A stretch of 64,000 nt of DNA. Origin: Rhizobium indicum (GTDB taxonomy: Bacteria > Pseudomonadota > Alphaproteobacteria > Rhizobiales > Rhizobiaceae). The stretch spans positions 1,426,001 through 1,490,000 of the forward strand of contig NZ_CP054021.1 of assembly GCF_005862305.2 (NCBI RefSeq). The letters are read 5' to 3'. Each line of letters opens with the position of its first letter. Within the stretch, counting starts at the first letter, position 1. Position numbers and translations under genes: made by a program. Positions 1-6,953 of this stretch are shown here, one piece after another. A model generated the notes under the pieces. The model was not told where the DNA came from and did not search any database. It saw only the letters and a program-made list of their open reading frames with translations.

Positions 1-277
1 GGGATTCGGCATTGTCGGCGCGGGTTCTTGCGGTTGCGCGGCGGCAGCCGAGCTGATGCACGACATAGCGAAAGACCGATCGCATCAGCGTCAGCGTCAG
101 CCGGTCGGCGGCCAGCGAAACTTCGACGTCATGCTCGGTCCAGACGTTGAAAACGAAGCCGGCGATGATCCGGCCGCGGTCGATATGGGCGAGCGTCGTG
201 TAAGGCGGGTGAAAGGCCACACCGATCCTGTTGCCGACCCAGGCCGCGATCTGCTCGCGCGGTTCGGAGACGATCAA
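1..277 (-). CDS. GNAT-like phage protein, cut off by the window edge
   Basis: Ninety-two codons are visible and the reading frame runs off the left edge, so the C-terminus is missing. The start is a TTG at 277 that overlaps the stop of the upstream tail gene (TTGA), which indicates translational coupling within the phage operon. The visible part has a strand-turn-strand start (GVAFHPPY), a GRIIAGFVFNVW segment, and a helix followed by LGCRRATARTRADNAES. That resembles the acetyl-CoA-binding half of the small GNAT proteins often found next to phage tail genes. Its substrate is unknown, and the GNAT assignment rests on pattern only. Confidence 0.6.
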   Translation of the reverse strand, partial: MIVSEPREQIAAWVGNRIGVAFHPPYTTLAHIDRGRIIAGFVFNVWTEHDVEVSLAADRLTLTLMRSVFRYVVHQLGCRRATARTRADNAES

Positions 278-2097
278 ATCGGCGCGCCCTTTTCGTAAAG
301 CACCGAGCCGCCGACCACGGCCGCCTCGGAGACCGAGCCGGACGAACCCGAGATCAGCGCCCGGATCGTCGGCGCCAAGGCCGAGCCCGCGCCGCCGGCG
401 GAGGCGAATTTACGGACGAGCGAAATGCCGGGGAATTTCGCGACACCCCAGACCGCCGTTCCCCACTTCGCCGCCGCATTGTTTTCGACCGACGACAGAA
501 GGGCTGTCGGAATCTTGGTCTGATAGTCCACCGAGATCCCGGCATACATCAGCGTCGACACCCCGATCTGCGCCGTCACCCCGATCAGCTTCGAGAGCTT
601 GGTCGAGAGCCCGTCGCCATAGCGGCTCCAGGCGCCGACCATCAGCGCGTCGATCGCCACGCCATTGTCGTTGGCGCCGACCTCGGCCTCATAAACCGTG
701 CCGTCGCCCGCGCCGAAGAACAGCCGGTCCTGCCAGGTCGCCCAGCAGGAGGCCGGCATGCCGACGAAGCGGCACCAGGCCCCAGTTTCGGTGTTCATCA
801 CATATTGATAGGGACCGAAGGAGGACGGCAGATTGACGATCGCCATCTGCCTGGCCGGGAAGCTCGAAAGCTGCCACTCCTCAGAGGTCGTGCCGGTCGC
901 CGCAACGGTCTCGCGCCAGGTCGGGCCGATCTTGGCGGTGATCGCGCCGAGACTGGTGGCACCGCGATCGAGCTGCACGGCCTTGGTGATCGGCACGATG
1001 CCGTCGGTGGTCATGATCGCCAGATCGGCGCCGACCGACAGCAGGCATCGATCGGTGCCGAGCGGCCGGCCGAGCTTGAAGGTGCCGATCAGGCCCCAAT
1101 TGGAAGCACTCGAGGGATCGGAACCCTGGAAAACGATCACCTCGCCTTCTGAGGAGATCAGCACCAGGCACTGCTGCAGGCCTGTCGAAACAGGGATGGT
1201 CCAGACGTTGATCGCAATCAGCGTGCCGCCATATTTCATGTTGCCGCCGACCGGCAGCACCGTCGCCGTGCCGCTGACGGCATCGGTGGCGAGATACCAG
1301 ACATTGGTCGAATTCTTCTCGATGAACCAGAGACGCGAACGATAGGCGGTGACGGCGATCAGCAGCGAGGCGTCCGGAATGCCCGTAATCATCGTCGAGG
1401 GAACGTAAGCTGTGGCGACCGCGCCCGTCTCAAGCTGCGCATTGGTGACCGTTCCCGAGACGGTGACGACAAGCGTGCCGGCCGCCGGCGTGAAGGTGAG
1501 CGTCACCCGGTTGGCGACGCCCGTGCCGTTCAGCGTGCCGGTGAAGGCGCCGGAAAGGGTGACCGAGCCGGTGCCGAAGAAGCTCAGCGTATAGGGCGTG
1601 TTCCTGACGGCGACGTTCTGGGTGGCGAGCGTTGCCGTGCCCACCAGAAAATTATTCGTCCAGGTGGTACCGTTGAAGAGCAGCGGCGTGTCGAGGCCGT
1701 TGACGAGGCGCAAAAACTCCTGGCCGGCCGGGTTGGTATATTGCTGCACCGACCAGTGGGCGCTGGCCATGCCGGAGACGACGGGCGCACCGGCGGCGCC
1801 ACCCGCCGTGACGTCGAAGATCTTGTCTCCGGCGGCGGCAAACAGCCTGTTGCCGACGCCCGAATAGGCAATGACCGTCTGCACATCGGCGCCAAGCCCG
1901 GTGGCGAAAGCGAGGAAGCCATAGCGGGCGCGCACCCGGTTTGCTTCGGGAAAGAAATTGTCGAGCTGAAACGCCGCATCGGCGGGCATATCCGCCATCT
2001 CGACATCGGTTCGCCAGCCGCCGATCGGCGCGATCCAGTCTTTGCCTGGTGAAACGCGGCCGGTGCGCCCATTTTGAGGGACAGGTCTGCGGGTCAT
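274..2097 (-). CDS. Phage tail/neck structural protein (nozzle-like)
   Basis: This 607-residue protein starts at the ATG at 2097, which overlaps the preceding stop (ATGA); an upstream in-frame start exists but would overlap the neighbour further. It has repeated beta-rich segments, each with aromatic W and Y residues and GDGT-, GNR- or DRL-type turns, for example near WQDRLFFGAGDGTVYEAE. This suggests a beta-propeller or nozzle-type virion protein such as those closing the portal vertex of short-tailed phages. A Thr/Gly-rich insertion lies around residues 160-240. Its position directly after the neck adaptor supports a tail role. The exact family is not identified; P22 stabilisation-protein or T7 nozzle analogues are the best guesses. 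Confidence 0.6.
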   Translation of the reverse strand: MTRRPVPQNGRTGRVSPGKDWIAPIGGWRTDVEMADMPADAAFQLDNFFPEANRVRARYGFLAFATGLGADVQTVIAYSGVGNRLFAAAGDKIFDVTAGGAAGAPVVSGMASAHWSVQQYTNPAGQEFLRLVNGLDTPLLFNGTTWTNNFLVGTATLATQNVAVRNTPYTLSFFGTGSVTLSGAFTGTLNGTGVANRVTLTFTPAAGTLVVTVSGTVTNAQLETGAVATAYVPSTMITGIPDASLLIAVTAYRSRLWFIEKNSTNVWYLATDAVSGTATVLPVGGNMKYGGTLIAINVWTIPVSTGLQQCLVLISSEGEVIVFQGSDPSSASNWGLIGTFKLGRPLGTDRCLLSVGADLAIMTTDGIVPITKAVQLDRGATSLGAITAKIGPTWRETVAATGTTSEEWQLSSFPARQMAIVNLPSSFGPYQYVMNTETGAWCRFVGMPASCWATWQDRLFFGAGDGTVYEAEVGANDNGVAIDALMVGAWSRYGDGLSTKLSKLIGVTAQIGVSTLMYAGISVDYQTKIPTALLSSVENNAAAKWGTAVWGVAKFPGISLVRKFASAGGAGSALAPTIRALISGSSGSVSEAAVVGGSVLYEKGAPI

Positions 2098-2801
2098 GGG
2101 TTGGACACCGTGATCGTGCCGGGCCAATAATTCTCAGGCGCCTGCCCCCTGCCCGGCAGCGAGAGGTCGACGGGCGCTGCGGCGCGATCGGCGCCGATCG
2201 CGGCTTCCTTGGATCGCTCGAAACTGGCGATCTCCTCGCCATAATCGAGGCCCTTGGCCCGCTTCCAGCGCCAGATCAGCGAAAGTTCGAGAAGGTCTTC
2301 GGGAAAACGGGCCGTATCGGTATCGTTCGCCCAATTGGCGGCATAGGTCGCCTCGCCGTTCAGCGCCACCCAGAAGCCGGAAATATACTCGTAAGCCATC
2401 GTCTCGCCTGCAGCGTTCGGGTGGATGTCGAGCCTGCCGCCGGCCATGCGCCAGATCTGCGGCACCGGGTTCGAATTGATGATCCTGTTGCGCTGCCAGG
2501 TCTGCGGCTCCACCGGGCCATTCAGCTGCCAGAGGCGCGAGGCATTCCAGACCTTCGAATTGGCGGCGAAACGGTCCCAGTCAGCGGGCGGCTCGGCCGG
2601 TTCCGGGTTGGCGCCCGTCGTTGTGAATTGCCGCTGCACCATCAGCGTCGACCAGTCATGCTCGCGCATCAGGTCGCGGCCGGCTCGGGTGGAGAGGATG
2701 CGCAGCTGCATGATCTGCGGATCCGCCGAGGACATGACAGCCGTCGGCGGATCGAGGTCGATTTCCGCGCAGACATTCTGAATGATGGTCAAGAGCGACA
2801 T
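2094..2801 (-). CDS. Phage neck/head-tail adaptor protein
   Basis: A 235-residue protein starting at the ATG at 2801, preceded by GGAGA. The helical N-terminus (LLTIIQNVCAEIDLDPP) and the pattern of REHDWSTLMVQRQF followed by a W- and Y-rich beta segment with PQIWRMAGGRLDIHPNAAG are typical of the tail-tube A or P22 gp4-like adaptors that dock onto the portal. It would connect the portal ring to the tail nozzle. It is translationally coupled to the next gene (ATGA overlap). The role is inferred from size, fold pattern and order; I cannot name the family with certainty. Confidence 0.65.
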   Translation of the reverse strand: MSLLTIIQNVCAEIDLDPPTAVMSSADPQIMQLRILSTRAGRDLMREHDWSTLMVQRQFTTTGANPEPAEPPADWDRFAANSKVWNASRLWQLNGPVEPQTWQRNRIINSNPVPQIWRMAGGRLDIHPNAAGETMAYEYISGFWVALNGEATYAANWANDTDTARFPEDLLELSLIWRWKRAKGLDYGEEIASFERSKEAAIGADRAAAPVDLSLPGRGQAPENYWPGTITVSNP

Positions 2802-2817
2802 GCGCGGGATCTCCGGT

Positions 2818-3390
2818 TCAGGCGGCGACGCGGCCGCGGGATTTGGCCCCGCCTTGACGTTCGTTTTCGAGAGTCTCGAAGCGGGAAGCCATCTCCCTCA
2901 TCTGCTCCTGCAGGCGGGTGACCTCGCCCTTCAGCCGCTCGTTTTCGGCGGCAAAGGCCGAGGCAGCACTCGAATTCTCGGCGGTGGCCAGATAGGCCCG
3001 GGCGGCGGCGACGAGCTCGTTTGCCCCCATGCCGATCTTCTGCTTGACGGTGTCGGAGAGGGCGGCGAGCTGCTCGACGGTATAGATGTTGACCGCTTCC
3101 AGCTCCTTGATCTGGCTGGGCTTGAGATAGGGCCATTGCGCCAGCGGCGTGCCGGTCAGCTGCTCGCGGGCGGCAGCGCCTTCCTTGAAACGCTTATAGG
3201 CATCGGAAAAGCGCTGTTTGTCATTGTCGGTCACCTCGCGATAGACTTCGGTGTGCTTGTCGCCGGAGATGAAGATGCGAACGAATTCCTTGTCGGCGAA
3301 AATCGGCCGGCCCTCCTTCTCCGTCAGAAAGGTCTGTTCGACCGGTTCGAGGCTGAAAGAGGCATAAATTCCGGTGTTGCTGTCGGGCAT
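2818..3390 (-). CDS. Phage protein of unknown function with C-terminal coiled coil
   Basis: A 190-residue protein. I start it at the ATG at 3390 (MPDSNTGIYASFS) because the longer reading frame would run into a palindromic repeat. The N-terminal half is mixed alpha/beta with FADKEFVRIFISGDKH. A central helix-rich part follows (ELEAVNIYTVEQLAALSD, a helix-hairpin-like segment), and the C-terminus is a likely coiled coil (AENERLKGEVTRLQEQMREM). It sits between the decoration-like protein and the neck adaptor. The coiled coil suggests oligomerisation, perhaps as a head-interior or assembly factor. No function is assigned. Confidence 0.6.
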   Translation of the reverse strand: MPDSNTGIYASFSLEPVEQTFLTEKEGRPIFADKEFVRIFISGDKHTEVYREVTDNDKQRFSDAYKRFKEGAAAREQLTGTPLAQWPYLKPSQIKELEAVNIYTVEQLAALSDTVKQKIGMGANELVAAARAYLATAENSSAASAFAAENERLKGEVTRLQEQMREMASRFETLENERQGGAKSRGRVAA

Positions 3391-3502
3391 GGTGTTGTCT
3401 CGCTGTTGATGGCGGGGAAATGGGAACGGGCGTCGAAGCGCCTCGGGCGTGATTGGTGACAAACAATACTCGGCGTCGTCATCGACGCAGGAGATCGCCG
3501 AC

Positions 3503-3643
3503 TGCCCCTCATCCGGCTGCCGCCACCTTCTCCCCGCAGGCGGGGAGAAGGGGATATGCCGCGCCGGCTTCGTCAATCTCGACGTTGCGTTTGGCACGTC
3601 CCCTCTCCCCGTTTTTACGGGGAGAGGGTTAGGGTGAGGGGCA
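3503..3643. repeat. RIME-like rhizobial intergenic palindromic element
   Basis: The element is bounded by TGCCCCTCA at 3503 and its inverse TGAGGGGCA ending at 3643. Inside are two strong hairpins: CCTTCTCCCCGC/GCGGGGAGAAGG at about 3527-3551 and CCCTCTCCCCG/CGGGGAGAGGG at about 3600-3628. Two hairpins inside terminal inverted repeats is the layout described for RIME elements of Rhizobium. It lies between two phage structural genes. Confidence 0.8.
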
Positions 3644-3696
3644 GCCATCGGCACGAACTGGATGAGGGGCAGGCCGCGTATGGAGAGGTCGACGAA

Positions 3697-3716
3697 ACGG
3701 GCGCCAAAGCGCCCGT
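3697..3716 (-). terminator. Hairpin after the decoration-like gene
   Basis: ACGGGCGC and GCGCCCGT form an 8-bp stem with a 4-base loop, a few bases beyond the stop of the minus-strand gene ending at 3722. In that direction only a short T run follows, so termination would be weak or factor-assisted. Confidence 0.5.
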
Positions 3717-3721
3717 CGATG

Positions 3722-4507
3722 TTAGTTCACCTTCGACAGGAACGGACGCATCAGCGTCGCCTCGAGCACGCCCGTCGCCGTGATGGTGATGCCGGTACCG
3801 TTAGCGGTGGCGTTGGCCGAGAGGGTGATGCTCTGGACGACGCCGCTCGGGCTGTAGGTGATGACCGAGATGGTCGTGCCGCCGGCAATCCCGGTGCCCG
3901 AGACGGCCGCGCCGATGAACGGACCGGAACCGGCATTCAGACCGGAAAGGCTCGTCAGCAGGTTGGAACCGTTGACGGTAGTTGCCGTGAACGTCTGGTT
4001 GGCCGCCGCGAAGTTGACGTTGGCGATGGCCTTGGTGGTTGCCGTGGCGGATGCGGGGGCGCTCGCCTGGCCTGCGGTGGTGGTGGTTTCGGCAACGACG
4101 AGGGCCGCCGTTGCGGTTGCGACCAATGCCGGAGCCTGGCCATTGCGCTGCAGCCAGACGTAATAGGTGCCCGGTGCAAGGGTGATGGCACCGATCGGGC
4201 CACCCGTGAGGGTCGGCGGCTGGGCGGCGCCCGAGAAGACGCCGCAGCGCTGGCCGACGACGGCAGCCGCCGTGGTCAGCAGCGAGGCGACATAATCCCG
4301 GGTCCACTGGAACCATTGGCCGGGCTGAAGGGTCGTCTGCGAGGCCAGCACGAGCTGGCAATAGACCCATTCGGATTCGCGGTCTCCGCCGGCGACAGCG
4401 CCGAGGGAGAAGTTCGGGCCCGGAATACCGGAGCCGGAAACGATCGGGCCTTCGACGACGAACGGGTTCGCGCCAAGACGATCGGACTGGATTGTTGCGA
4501 CCGACAT
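3722..4507 (-). CDS. Phage decoration-like protein
   Basis: A 261-residue protein immediately downstream of the major capsid gene, with a good ribosome site (AAAGGAAAAG) before the ATG at 4507. The N-terminal part has W and Y positions (SEWVYCQLVLASQ, PGTYYVWLQRNGQ) like phage head-decoration or capsid-associated proteins. The second half is rich in Ala, Thr and Gly and ends in immunoglobulin-like strands (GTTISVITYSPSG, GTGITITATGV). The A/T-rich stretch around residues 130-160 looks like a linker. The decoration role is inferred from position and composition. Confidence 0.6.
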   Translation of the reverse strand: MSVATIQSDRLGANPFVVEGPIVSGSGIPGPNFSLGAVAGGDRESEWVYCQLVLASQTTLQPGQWFQWTRDYVASLLTTAAAVVGQRCGVFSGAAQPPTLTGGPIGAITLAPGTYYVWLQRNGQAPALVATATAALVVAETTTTAGQASAPASATATTKAIANVNFAAANQTFTATTVNGSNLLTSLSGLNAGSGPFIGAAVSGTGIAGGTTISVITYSPSGVVQSITLSANATANGTGITITATGVLEATLMRPFLSKVN

Positions 4508-4529
4508 TTGCTTTTCCTTTCGTTGACGA

Positions 4530-5504
4530 TCAGGCGAACAACACGCCCTGCAGGAAGGCGTTGTTCATGGTGAGGTTGCCGGCGAAGCCCATGAGCTGCA
4601 CGAAGGCATCCTGGTTGGTGTTCATGCGCTCGTCGCCGATCGGCGCCATGTCGCGGTCGCGGTGCGGGCGGTAGAACAGATACTTGGTGTTCAGGAAGAA
4701 CATCTGGTTGAGAGGCGCACCGCCGCCGAAGCCGCCGTCGAAGATCACGTCGGCGCCCATGTACTGCAGCGACTGGAAGCCGGCCATGCCCTTGTCCGCC
4801 GAGGTGATGCGCTGGATTGCCTGCAGCGATTCCCAGTAGAGGCGGAAGAAGTTGTTGTCGGCGACGACCAGATCAGGCGCGTCGGAGCCGCGAACGCAGG
4901 ACATGTAGAGCCGGTTCATGTAGCTCTGGATGTTGGCATTCGAGGCCGCGGCACCACCATCGGCCGAGGCCGAGAATTTCTGGTTGCGCCAGAAACCCCA
5001 GGTGGCGCGCGAAATGCCGCCGACGGTGCCTGATGTCGGCGAGGTCGAGACCAGCAGCTGCAACCCGCCGATCTGACGCCCGCCATCGGCCGTGCCATCG
5101 GAATAGCAGTCGAGCGCGATATTGTTCTTCAGGGTCGTTTCGGCATTCTCGATGCGCTGCTCGAGCAGATCGAGGATCGCATCCTCGCCTGAGTTCTGCA
5201 GCTGTTCGAGGCCCGACATGGAGACGGCGACCGCGGCCTGCTTGAGGTCGTATTCGGCAGCGGTGATGACGTCGGAGGGTTGCACATTCAGGATATCGTA
5301 GCCGGAATAGCGCTTGAAGGTGCTGTTTTCCTGGTACTGCAGTTCCTGGACGATGGTGCGGCCGCCGGAGATGGGCTTCTTGCGGCCACGGCTGTTCAGA
5401 CGGGTGAGAAGACCGTTGTTCTTCGTCACGTCGTCGGCGACCGTGCCGCTGCGGTTGCGCAGCGTCGTGGTCACGATTTCAGAGAGGTTGGGCGAGATGG
5501 GCAT
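4530..5504 (-). CDS. Major capsid protein
   Basis: A 324-residue protein with ribosome site AAAGGAATG before the ATG at 5504. It has the expected layout of an HK97-fold coat: a basic flexible arm with a glycine/arginine turn (GRKKPISGGRTIVQELQYQ, an E-loop-like segment), a spine helix (DAILDLLEQRIENAETTLKN), a DLVVADNNFFRLYWES core helix, and C-terminal beta strands (YMGADVIFDGGFGGG, MFFLNTKYLFYRPH). It directly follows the scaffold gene, the usual order in short-tailed and GTA-like head clusters. The capsid assignment is strong; the subfamily is not resolved. Confidence 0.85.
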   Translation of the reverse strand: MPISPNLSEIVTTTLRNRSGTVADDVTKNNGLLTRLNSRGRKKPISGGRTIVQELQYQENSTFKRYSGYDILNVQPSDVITAAEYDLKQAAVAVSMSGLEQLQNSGEDAILDLLEQRIENAETTLKNNIALDCYSDGTADGGRQIGGLQLLVSTSPTSGTVGGISRATWGFWRNQKFSASADGGAAASNANIQSYMNRLYMSCVRGSDAPDLVVADNNFFRLYWESLQAIQRITSADKGMAGFQSLQYMGADVIFDGGFGGGAPLNQMFFLNTKYLFYRPHRDRDMAPIGDERMNTNQDAFVQLMGFAGNLTMNNAFLQGVLFA

Positions 5505-5520
5505 TGATCATTCCTTTTGA

Positions 5521-6594
5521 TCAGACTTGCCCGCGCGAAAAACGCATGGCGTCGCGCAGCGAGTCTCGGATGGAAGTGGGCTGGCCTCTTGCCGCATCGC
5601 GGGTCGGGCCCGGCGCGGAAGATCCAGAGATGGATCGCGAGGCGCGGCGGGCTTGATCTGCCGCTGCTGCCCTCTGGGCTTGCTGCTGGTGGACGGGTGC
5701 CGGCGCAGTCTGGCTGATCAACTGCTGGCGAATGTCCGGGCGCATCCAGCATGCGGCGTCGTAGGCGTCCTGAAGCGATGATGCCCGCCCTGCGTTGATA
5801 AGGGCGATCATGTCATCAAGTACGTCATCGGCGTGCGCGTTTGCCGGGTCGGAAAGGAAGGCATCGACTTGAGTTTCGGTGTCCCTTTTCCGCAAAACAT
5901 GTTCGACCGTCGCCTCGACGTTGACGGGTCGAGGCTGCGGTCCGCCTTGCTGTAGTCCGGCCTGCTGCGAACTCCGCTGCAGGACCTGATCCGTCTGGCC
6001 ATTGACCAGGGCATGAAGGTTGACCCCGGCCATCCTGGCGACGTGAACGACGGTGTTGACGGGGTCGTGGATGAGCGCCTTTTCCCAGTCGATCGCTCGG
6101 CGCATGACATCGGCATGGGTCATGCCGGCCTGGCGGATGAGCGGCGTGAACTCTTCGAGCCCCTTGTAATCCTGCAGGACGCGGAAGCCGTTATCGACCT
6201 CCTGTTCCCGCTTGGTGATGGCCGCCTGCACTTCCCCGGGAAGGGTCGCGAATTGCGCCTTGGCTTCCGCCGACCAGCCGGGCGGAACCCGGCCGCCGAT
6301 CCCTGCCGGCTGCTCCCGGGTCTGCATCTGGCTCTGTGCTTGCGGCGTCTGCTGAGCGGCATTTACCGCGGGCGACGGCCCTGCCCTCGCCGCTGTGGCG
6401 GCCTGCTCCTGCCCCTTGGCCAGGAAGCGGCCGTTTTCCCCGTCGCGCGGCTGGCCGGCGATATCGCCCGGTCCATTGCCTTCGACGGTGTCGATCGCCG
6501 CCTTCAGGCTGTCGCGGATGCTGACCGGCTGCTCGTCGAACGCGCCAAAATCTTCGCTGCCGTTGCCGGCCTCGTTCAGGTCTTCCATATCCAT
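5521..6594 (-). CDS. Capsid scaffolding protein
   Basis: A 357-residue, charged, low-complexity, helix-rich protein directly before the capsid gene. The start is the ATG at 6594 with an AAGGA motif upstream; a second ATG lies two codons in. Residues about 70-110 are Gln/Ala/Pro-rich and probably disordered. The core (PPGWSAEAKAQFATLPGEVQAAITKREQEVDNGFRVL) is a segment seen in scaffold proteins of many tailed phages and precedes a long helical region. A short motif, SIRDSL, occurs near both ends (about residue 25 and near the C-terminus). It would nucleate procapsid assembly and then leave or be degraded. Confidence 0.75.
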   Translation of the reverse strand: MDMEDLNEAGNGSEDFGAFDEQPVSIRDSLKAAIDTVEGNGPGDIAGQPRDGENGRFLAKGQEQAATAARAGPSPAVNAAQQTPQAQSQMQTREQPAGIGGRVPPGWSAEAKAQFATLPGEVQAAITKREQEVDNGFRVLQDYKGLEEFTPLIRQAGMTHADVMRRAIDWEKALIHDPVNTVVHVARMAGVNLHALVNGQTDQVLQRSSQQAGLQQGGPQPRPVNVEATVEHVLRKRDTETQVDAFLSDPANAHADDVLDDMIALINAGRASSLQDAYDAACWMRPDIRQQLISQTAPAPVHQQQAQRAAAADQARRASRSISGSSAPGPTRDAARGQPTSIRDSLRDAMRFSRGQV

Positions 6595-6629
6595 GTCGGA
6601 AAGTTCCTTTGTCGGGGGTTGATGCCCGT

Positions 6630-6941
6630 TCAGGCGTTGTATTCGGCGTGAACTCGCCGCAATTCATTGCGGATCGCCTTTCGATCCGCTTTCGGCTTCT
6701 CGATCGGCTGTGGCTTTTCGTTGCCGATCTCGACCACGCCGGCCGCCCGGTAGGCGGAGCGCAGCTTGGCTTTCGAGGTGTAATGCCTGCCGTCATGCAT
6801 CGACTGGATATCGATGCTGTCACTGACGAAATGCGGCGCCGGCAGATCCGACTGCGCCGAGTTTTGCGCCGGCATGCAGTTGTGCGGCCATTTATCGAGC
6901 GCGTGCCAGCCACCGCAGACGCGGCAATAGCGTTCTCTCAT
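6630..6941 (-). CDS. Small phage protein with zinc-ribbon-like N-terminus
   Basis: A 103-residue protein between the portal and scaffold genes, with GGAGTGAAAG before the ATG at 6941. The N-terminus carries CRVCGGWHALDKWPHNC, a Cys/His set that could bind one zinc ion. The C-terminal half is basic and helical (KPKADRKAIRNELRRVHAEY). It contains SMHDGRHYTSKAKLRSAYRAAG, which resembles the short regulatory FmdB-type segments found in other phage head clusters. Its function is not known; the metal site is inferred from residue spacing. Confidence 0.6.
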   Translation of the reverse strand: MRERYCRVCGGWHALDKWPHNCMPAQNSAQSDLPAPHFVSDSIDIQSMHDGRHYTSKAKLRSAYRAAGVVEIGNEKPQPIEKPKADRKAIRNELRRVHAEYNA

Positions 6942-6953
6942 CTTTCACTCCGT

